Source of the DNA: Strigops habroptila | Lineage: Eukaryota > Chordata > Aves > Psittaciformes > Psittacidae | Direction: 5' to 3' | Assembly: GCF_004027225.2 (NCBI RefSeq) | Contig: NC_044288.2 | Location: 20,408,744 to 20,472,743 of the forward strand | DNA: 64,000 nucleotides | Shown: positions 57,496-64,000 of the stretch, piece by piece | Position numbering within the stretch: the first letter of the stretch is position 1 | How the letters are laid out: each line of letters starts with the position of its first letter | Made by a program: the position numbers and the translations under genes | The notes under the pieces: model-generated | Database searches by the model: none | The model's input: only the letters and a program-made list of their open reading frames with translations | What the model was told of the DNA's origin: nothing

Positions 57496-59789
57496 CTGAA
57501 AGGTAACACTGGGTTACTGATCCACCCCCAGGAATGACACAACTTACGTGAAAAATATTTAGTGCCATAAAACTGCAATGGTCTAATATCAAAACAGTAA
57601 TGGGGGGAAACAAATCGATGTTCCTAAGAACAAAGGCGTGGGTGTCTTTGCAAAGAAGCTTTCCAGCAGTTACACAGTGCAAGCATCTGCTCCAAACTGT
57701 ATGAAGTTAGAAAAATAATCTTATGAATTAGTCTGCAAGTCTGAATTATGAAGATTATTAGTTATCCTTTTCATACTGTAACCTTCACTGTTAAGAGTTC
57801 AGTCATACGCTCAGTGTAAGCAGGCAAATTATTTCTAACACACAAACCTGACCTTCAGAAACACAGCCTGGAATTCCAAAGTTTTTCACATAAAGGTTAG
57901 TGCACACCTCGACTCCAGAGAAGGTTTTCAAAGCAAGATTACTGACAGCAGCTTACACCATTAACTGTGTCTCAGGAATTAAAACAACCCAGGAAGGGTG
58001 GAAGAGAAGCAGACAGGAGGGGGCAGCCAACACAACTAAGCAAGCTGAAAACTAACTGTGCTCCCTAAAATCGATTCTGATTGATCCACAGATTGTAAAA
58101 AGATTTCATCCTGAAGATCTCATGTAGCTCAGGGACACAAGGAATGTGACTTTATCTTCTTTTAAAACACAAGAAATTAAAAATTGAGAATCAGCTTTTA
58201 TTCAACTAGTTTTAAATGAACTTTTACCAGAACAAGCAGAGAAATAGCTCTACATATATCTACCTTTGTAACCAAGGGAGAGTTCTGAAGGAAACCCAAA
58301 TGCACCCAAGGTTCAGCTCAGATTCCCAACAGGCCTATGCACCAGGTACCAGTGCACTTGAACTGTAGTAAACCCTGTTAATACAGCAGCTGGATTTGAC
58401 AAGAACTGCCACTGCTGGATTGCCCAAATTCTATCAGTGCAGAGGTGGAATACCTGCTTAGCTTTCATGATTCCAACACAGAGGATCTTGTAGTACTCCT
58501 GCAACAAGCAACTGATAGAAGACACTAACAAAAGCAGGTAAGAAATAACTAACAACATTTTTCTTTTGTCAAGTGTTTCAAGCAGTAAGGGAAGACGAAG
58601 GATGAGCTCAAATCTGCATACAACTGAAACCGTTGCAAACCTTACCCAGCTCATTCCTTCTTCCACTGACAAATTACACTCATAGGAAAACAGTGCAGAT
58701 GGAATAGTCTTAGAAAAACCTTCAACATGACCCCTAACACCATTAATAGGACTGCATATGCGTAATAAAGGAAACAGATTGGAGCAAGTGTAGATGGGCC
58801 CCTTCAGCTGGGTGCTGGAAACATCGAGGGGGCTGTCGTTGAAATTTTGGAAGGTGACATTTTCAGCTGTATTTTTTAAGTAAAGCTTCTCCTTGGCATA
58901 AAGGCAAAACCCAGCATTAACACTCTGCTATCACATGTAAGCAACAAAGTGCTGTACCTGAATTCAGAGTTGAATTTTGCTTCACCTTCCAACCTTCACG
59001 AGCAAACCAGGTGTGTATTAGAAGTCTCAAACCTAAGAGCTCCCACACTTCACCTGCTTCCTATGGTTCACCACTTTCAACAGCAGATGAGCATTAACTA
59101 ATGCAATACAATTGTTTTCCTGCTCAATGCACTGAAATGCAAGATATTAATTGGATTTCTAAAGATTATTCCTTCCAAAATATAAGACACCAAATCACCC
59201 TGTTGAGGACTTACAGTAAATCAAACTGGTGCTTCCTCATGAAAGACACTGGCTCAATACTTTCATACCTTGCAGATCTAAAACACACGTGCATGTGCTG
59301 TGCATACAAAGAGGGTGCACAGAGGGACTCCATGTGAGCCACTTTAAGGGTCCCAATGTTATATCTTCAGTGATGTTACAGGCTCCACAAATTCTGTTTC
59401 ACAACCATGACTAAGAATGTCCAAGTACTACTTGCATACTTCAGATTGTCACCATGTGCTTGAAACATATTCACATGCAGTAATGATCTCAAATGTGAGA
59501 GAGGACACCAAAGGCAGCAGAAATGCAGATAAACCCTGTACTGATACCTCAAATACTTGTTTAAAATAAAATCTAACAACAAATAGTCCTGTAGCACCCA
59601 CTGATGATTCATTCTCTCCATAACTACAGAGTTTATAAAACTGCAGTATTTCTCAAGTGCCATTTTCTATCTCCTCAGTGTGGCTGGCAAGTGGCCCAAT
59701 GGAGCATCAACGGAATTCATCCTCTGCAGAGCAAAACACGCCTGAGAACTTTACCTCCAGTTCCATGGGGCTGATTTAGCTCAGCCTAA

Positions 59790-59821
59790 GTTACACAACA
59801 ACGCAGAAGCTGTTGTGTAAC
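59790..59821. repeat. 11-bp perfect hairpin with 10-nt loop
   Basis: GTTACACAACA (59790-59800) pairs perfectly with TGTTGTGTAAC (59811-59821). The stem does not extend outward, so a microRNA precursor is unlikely. Confidence 0.75.
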
Positions 59822-60337
59822 CACCATACCCACTCCAGACTTCCATCTCAATTGGCATTAATGCAGGAACAACTACAGGACTGCAGCTCAGCAGTGGAGA
59901 GCAGCACTGCCCCTGCCCAGCCGTGGGGCATGACCACCCTCAGCATCTCCAGCTGCCGCAAGATTTTAACAGACCAGAGAAATGTGCAGCTTTACCTTCT
60001 GGGAAGACAAGGGGGGAACTTTCCAACATGCAGACTGCTTCCTACTGAACAGAGATTTTGTCTTTTCACCAGGAAGGGTACAGATAAACACAGTGACAAC
60101 CAGGCATTAATAAATACAAAAAAATCCATTTTCACTGCGTGTACCTCAGAAATTTATAAAATACATATTTGGTGACACAGGTTTTGGATGTTTCCATAAA
60201 CTGCAATATTCAAAAGATTTGTATAAAAAAAAAAAATAATAAAAAATTAATGCCACACATAACAAAATCCAGGTTCCCCACATTTTAAGAAGGGCTTGGA
60301 GCTTGAATCAGTGTGAAGTGGAAGACAGGTCTCCAAA

Positions 60338-60625
60338 GACATAGAGCATGGTTTGAGTTGGAAGGGATGTTAAAGCTGATCCAGTTCCAACCCCCTGCCA
60401 CAGAGAGGGACACCTTCCACTGGAGCAGGTGGCTCCGGGCTCCGTCCAACCTGGCCTTGAACACTGCCAGGGATGGGGCAGCCACAGCTTCTCTGGGCAC
60501 CCTGTGCCAGCGCCTCAGCACCCTCATAGTAACGAATTGCTTCCTAGCGTTTAATCTAAACCTACCCCTCTTCCAGTTTAAACCCATTACCCCATGTCCT
60601 GTCATTAAAGGCCCTTGTCAGAAGT
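60338..60625 (-). repeat. CR1 LINE 3' end, minus strand
   Basis: On the minus strand the copy gives a segment translating as [20 protein letters not shown] and then the 3' tail up to CAACTCAAACCATG. It is in the same orientation as ANKHD1. Compared with the copy at 9527 it extends further into the end of ORF2. Confidence 0.9.
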
Positions 60626-63600
60626 CCCTTTCCAGATTTCTTGTAGACATGGATGACTTATTTTCCAAAGTTATGAGAAAATATCACAGGAAACATGAGT
60701 AAAACAAGAGGAAGCAAGAACTCGGTGTTTTATCTAAGTCAGGCTCTGGAGGCATTGGCAGCACGTTGAGCAAGCATCTCTGAATGAGGTTGCAGCTGTA
60801 GCCTGAATCTGCATCTAACAAACCCTTGCCCTGCTGTAAGCATGGATGTTCATGGACACAGGGCTTGGATTTCAGTTCCCCAGTCCTCAAAGTTACCGGG
60901 ATTTTTCAGGACTGAGCAGTTTATCAGCCTGTCCTGCAGCTCCTCAATAATGTATTACTGCACAGGGGCAGCACTTCTCACTCTAGATTACCCCCATAAC
61001 CAGTTTTACTCCCAACAGCAATCCTAAATACAGTAACTCAGATGACACCTTCTAAATCATTACAATACCACAATTCTGTATAACTGACCACAACCAGACT
61101 TTCAGAAACAAGTAACAGTTAATGAAAGTTTCTCAAAACATGCCTGGAATTTCAGTACATAAACAGGAGCTCAGAGGAGCCAGACAGAAGCACAGGGAGA
61201 TGCCACCTCCTGACTAAAAATACCTGCTGAGTAGAACAAACAGGAATAAAAATATTCCAAGTAGAGACCAAACCTAGCAACAAAGTTACTCATCTTGAAC
61301 ACCCTAAACCAGCAAAAAAGCCTCAATTCAGATACTGCCAGCTAAGAAATCTACTATGGTAAATGCATAATGTGACCTGAAATGAAGCTCCAATTATGCC
61401 AGGCAGGATGCTTCAAGAAACCAAATGTGTACTGAGAAATGAAAATTAGATCCAAAATGTGCCTTTATATTGGAAGATGTGATCCAAAAATAACATATTG
61501 CTGCCCCACCCTAAACTCCACAATACCTGTATCTCTTCTAAACCCAACTGACATCTTGACTGGAGTAAGTCACACCTTTAAAGATAGAATTAGTTGCAAG
61601 ACTTTTGCTTCAGCACATCTAAATTAACTCCATTACAACCAAAACATTCTGGAGGGGAAAAAGCTGCTTTATTTTTAGGTTTTACCTGACTCTCCAAAGG
61701 TTACTTGGTTACTTCTGTACAGCTTTATGAAAGAGGGGCCTCAGGTACGTCTACCAGTGACTAACTGTAAGGGAGACTTCCAACACCTTAACATTGGCCA
61801 CCTCAACACCCAGCAGCTGGCAAGATAATGACTCCATGTACGAATGTTGTCACAATTAAGTTAGTCAGCAAAATAAAGACATGAGGCTTTGCAGATATGC
61901 AAGTTCTCCCTTACAGTTCTCCCTGGTCTCAACTGATGCATTGAAAACATGTCTCATACATGGCCACTAGCAAGAGCAACAGTAAAAGGTATTTCAGTGC
62001 GGATGGCAAAAAGCCCATTTAACATTTCTCTTCTTCTGAAGTAAAACTGGTATAAAACTGGAATACTCAACAGTAATAAAAATGTCCATACCCCTTCCAG
62101 ACTCACCACCATTACTGCAGCTCCACCAGCGGCACCATGGTCAAGGCAGACAAGCAGTTGGGCAAGAGCAAAACTGCTCTAAGAGCCAGACCTTCCCTGC
62201 ACCAGGCACAGGGCCCTTAACAATCCTACCTGGTATCTGTAGCACACGTGAAAAATCACAGAAGTTCCTATATCTAATTCTCTCTCCCAACAACATTTTT
62301 TTCTTTTTTTGGGGGTGGGAAAAAATAAAACTTATGAATTTCAGAAGAAAATATACTTCAAGAAGTCACCATCAATACTTTCTGCAGGAACCTCTGGAAT
62401 TGTACAGCTAAAGTTTCCTTGAGTTGCATTTCTGTAAATAGAGCTTCTAATGGTTGTAGAAAAGTGTGCTATTTGTACTGATTTTTAAACTGAGTGCATC
62501 TCATTTCTTAGCAAAAAATGTCTTTAATTACTTAGCAAAAAGAGTAACCAGCTTCAGAAATGAACCGGTGTCTATTCAAGATTTTTTTTATAATTCTTTT
62601 TTAGATGCAGTTTTTCTGGCTGTTTGCAATCTCTTTTCAAGCAGCACAGTTCTCTCACTCAGCTGACTGCAGCAGTTTTTCATTCTGGGTGCACCGACTA
62701 GTTTGGATTTAACATGCAGCTGCCCACCATAAGAGGGCACATATTAGATGGCCTCGTGCTAGAAGTGTGAAACTGTCAGCAACAGGAACTTCTCCAAAGA
62801 TTAAGCCCGTGTTGGCTATGTTTTGCATTAACCATTGAGGTTTTCCTCCTCATACACTCCAATACTCAGTCTTAAGTAATCAAAAATGATCCAATTGCAT
62901 TTTGTTTTCATTGCATTTTGTTTTCACTGCATTTCATTTGCATTTTGTTCTTGTTGGGAACTAAGACCGATGCTCTATAACACAAGAGGCTTTCTCTGAA
63001 TGACTCTGTACAGCTAAAGGGAGCTCACACAACACACCACACAATTCCACCAAGTATGGTTCCATGGGATGTTGCCAAGTTGTAAGTAGTCTGGACTTGC
63101 ACAAGCTCGATGGAATTATCGTTCTAAAAGGTCCTAGGAACAGCTGGCAAAAGGTTTTACCAACATGTTCCTAAAACCTTGAAATGAACTTAGAGAGAAC
63201 AGGCCAGTGACTACGGGCAGGGAGATGGGGGAGAAGGGCTGAGGGACAGACACAAGGTGCAAAGAAAAGGTGCAAAAACACGGAATTAACAAAAAAAGAA
63301 AAGCAAAACTACAGACCAAACAACACTGGCTATATCCTACATACCTCCAGCAGCAAGCATCAATCCTAGTCAAACCCGTGAAATTAAGTCAACCAAAATG
63401 ATACCTCTTTATCCACAAGGGGTCTCGCACAACCCAACGGTGGGAACTTCCATTCCTCTTCACACCGTTACCAACAAATGGAAGGATGGTTGGAATTTTG
63501 CTTTTCATCCAGATAATAGGACACATTTTTTGCCATGTGTCATATCTAACAAGCAGATATTCCTGTATAACAACCAGGGTTTAGAGGGTATTCTGAAAAC

Positions 63601-64000
63601 ACAAGCTATTGCAGAACCAAGCAGCTCTGCATGGGTTCCAGGTTGTGTTTAAGCTGTAGCAACACCTTGAGCAGCAAGGAGAGGGACATGTTTGTCCATA
63701 AAAGTGACAATAATTTGGCTTTTTATAGATGGCTCCTACACTGAAGAAAGTCTCCGAGGTATAAGCCTGTATAGAAAACTCTACAGAAGATATCAAGCTG
63801 TTACGCTTTCAGAATGGGCACTTTTGATCGCTCATGATATGGCTTTTTAAAGAAGCACAGAAAAAGATGAGGCCAAAGGGGCTAAACCAGGTCTCCAGTA
63901 CAGGCAGTTTTGCACGTTGGAAAAAAAGATATTTAAAAGTCCCGTGTTAGAATTGGAAGTCACTGTTAGGATTAATAGGACTAATCAGGAACTTTATTCT

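Larger units (their letters stand above)
57496..64000 (-). other. Large ANKHD1 intron running off the window
   Basis: Upstream of exon 57350-57495 I find no ANKHD1 exon up to the window edge; the larger minus-strand open frames here do not look like ankyrin repeats or the expected linker. Contents noticed: a minus-strand CR1 tail, an 11-bp hairpin at 59790-59821, an A-rich run near 60228 and a repeated GCATTTTGTTTTC motif near 62898-62950. Confidence 0.6.

Noticed and set aside
62898-62950. Repeated GCATTTTGTTTTC units resembling an array
   Set aside because: Only three or four imperfect short units; a simple AT-rich repeat, not a CRISPR array (and the genome is eukaryotic).
57496-64000. Searched for further ANKHD1 exons (first ankyrin cluster, linker)
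   Set aside because: Minus-strand open frames (for example 58313-58672, 59376-59663) lack ankyrin signatures and splice support; taken as intron.
1-64000. tRNA, rRNA, snoRNA, microRNA or viral genes
   Set aside because: None recognised by eye; only short hairpins and CR1 remnants were found. A covariance-model scan would be needed to exclude small RNAs.

Overview
The window is animal nuclear DNA, most likely from a bird. The genes are split into short exons with GT/AG introns. There are three 5'-truncated CR1-type LINE tails plus a decayed CR1 ORF1 with its SGNH/esterase-like block, the typical interspersed repeat of birds and other reptiles. Gene content matches parts of human 5q34 (HMMR, MAT2B) and 5q31.3 (APBB3, SRA1, EIF4EBP3, ANKHD1), which lie together on chromosome 13 in chicken. 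The species cannot be named from this sequence. Gene identities come from recognising the translated exons; no database search was run.

Layout. 1-2247 (+): last five coding exons of HMMR. 5372-17660 (+): MAT2B, complete, 334 residues in seven exons, with a second upstream first exon (5372-5401) matching the mammalian variant-2 start. 17661-21715: MAT2B 3'UTR, then a gene-free spacer holding a broken CR1 ORF1. 21716-26544 (+): APBB3 (FE65-like), complete, 482 residues, including a 6-nt microexon. 26719-28225 (+): SRA1, complete, 220 residues, starting 174 nt after the APBB3 stop. 29354-29725 (-): the last two coding exons of EIF4EBP3, with a damaged remnant of its first exon at 30997-31076. 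32654-57495 (-): the 3' part of ANKHD1 (20 exons, about 1,588 residues: second ankyrin cluster, Lys/Glu-rich segment, KH domain, long Ser/Pro/Thr-rich tail). 57496-64000: a large ANKHD1 intron with a CR1 copy and no exon that I can see.

The most interesting points concern gene architecture rather than a new enzyme system: (i) the ANKHD1-EIF4EBP3 pair keeps splice phases and an open second reading frame that permit a fusion protein, while the stand-alone first exon of EIF4EBP3 looks broken; (ii) APBB3 carries an in-frame 6-nt microexon in its first PTB domain, like its paralogue APBB1; (iii) the MAT2B/APBB3 neighbourhood joins blocks that are far apart in human, and the joint holds a CR1 wreck; (iv) ANKHD1 has an apparent 78-nt cassette exon and a tandem (NAGNAG) acceptor. 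From about 20 to 31 kb the sequence is strongly GC-rich with tiny introns; the flanking MAT2B and ANKHD1 regions are AT-richer with longer introns. I found no tRNA, rRNA, CRISPR or recognisable viral gene.
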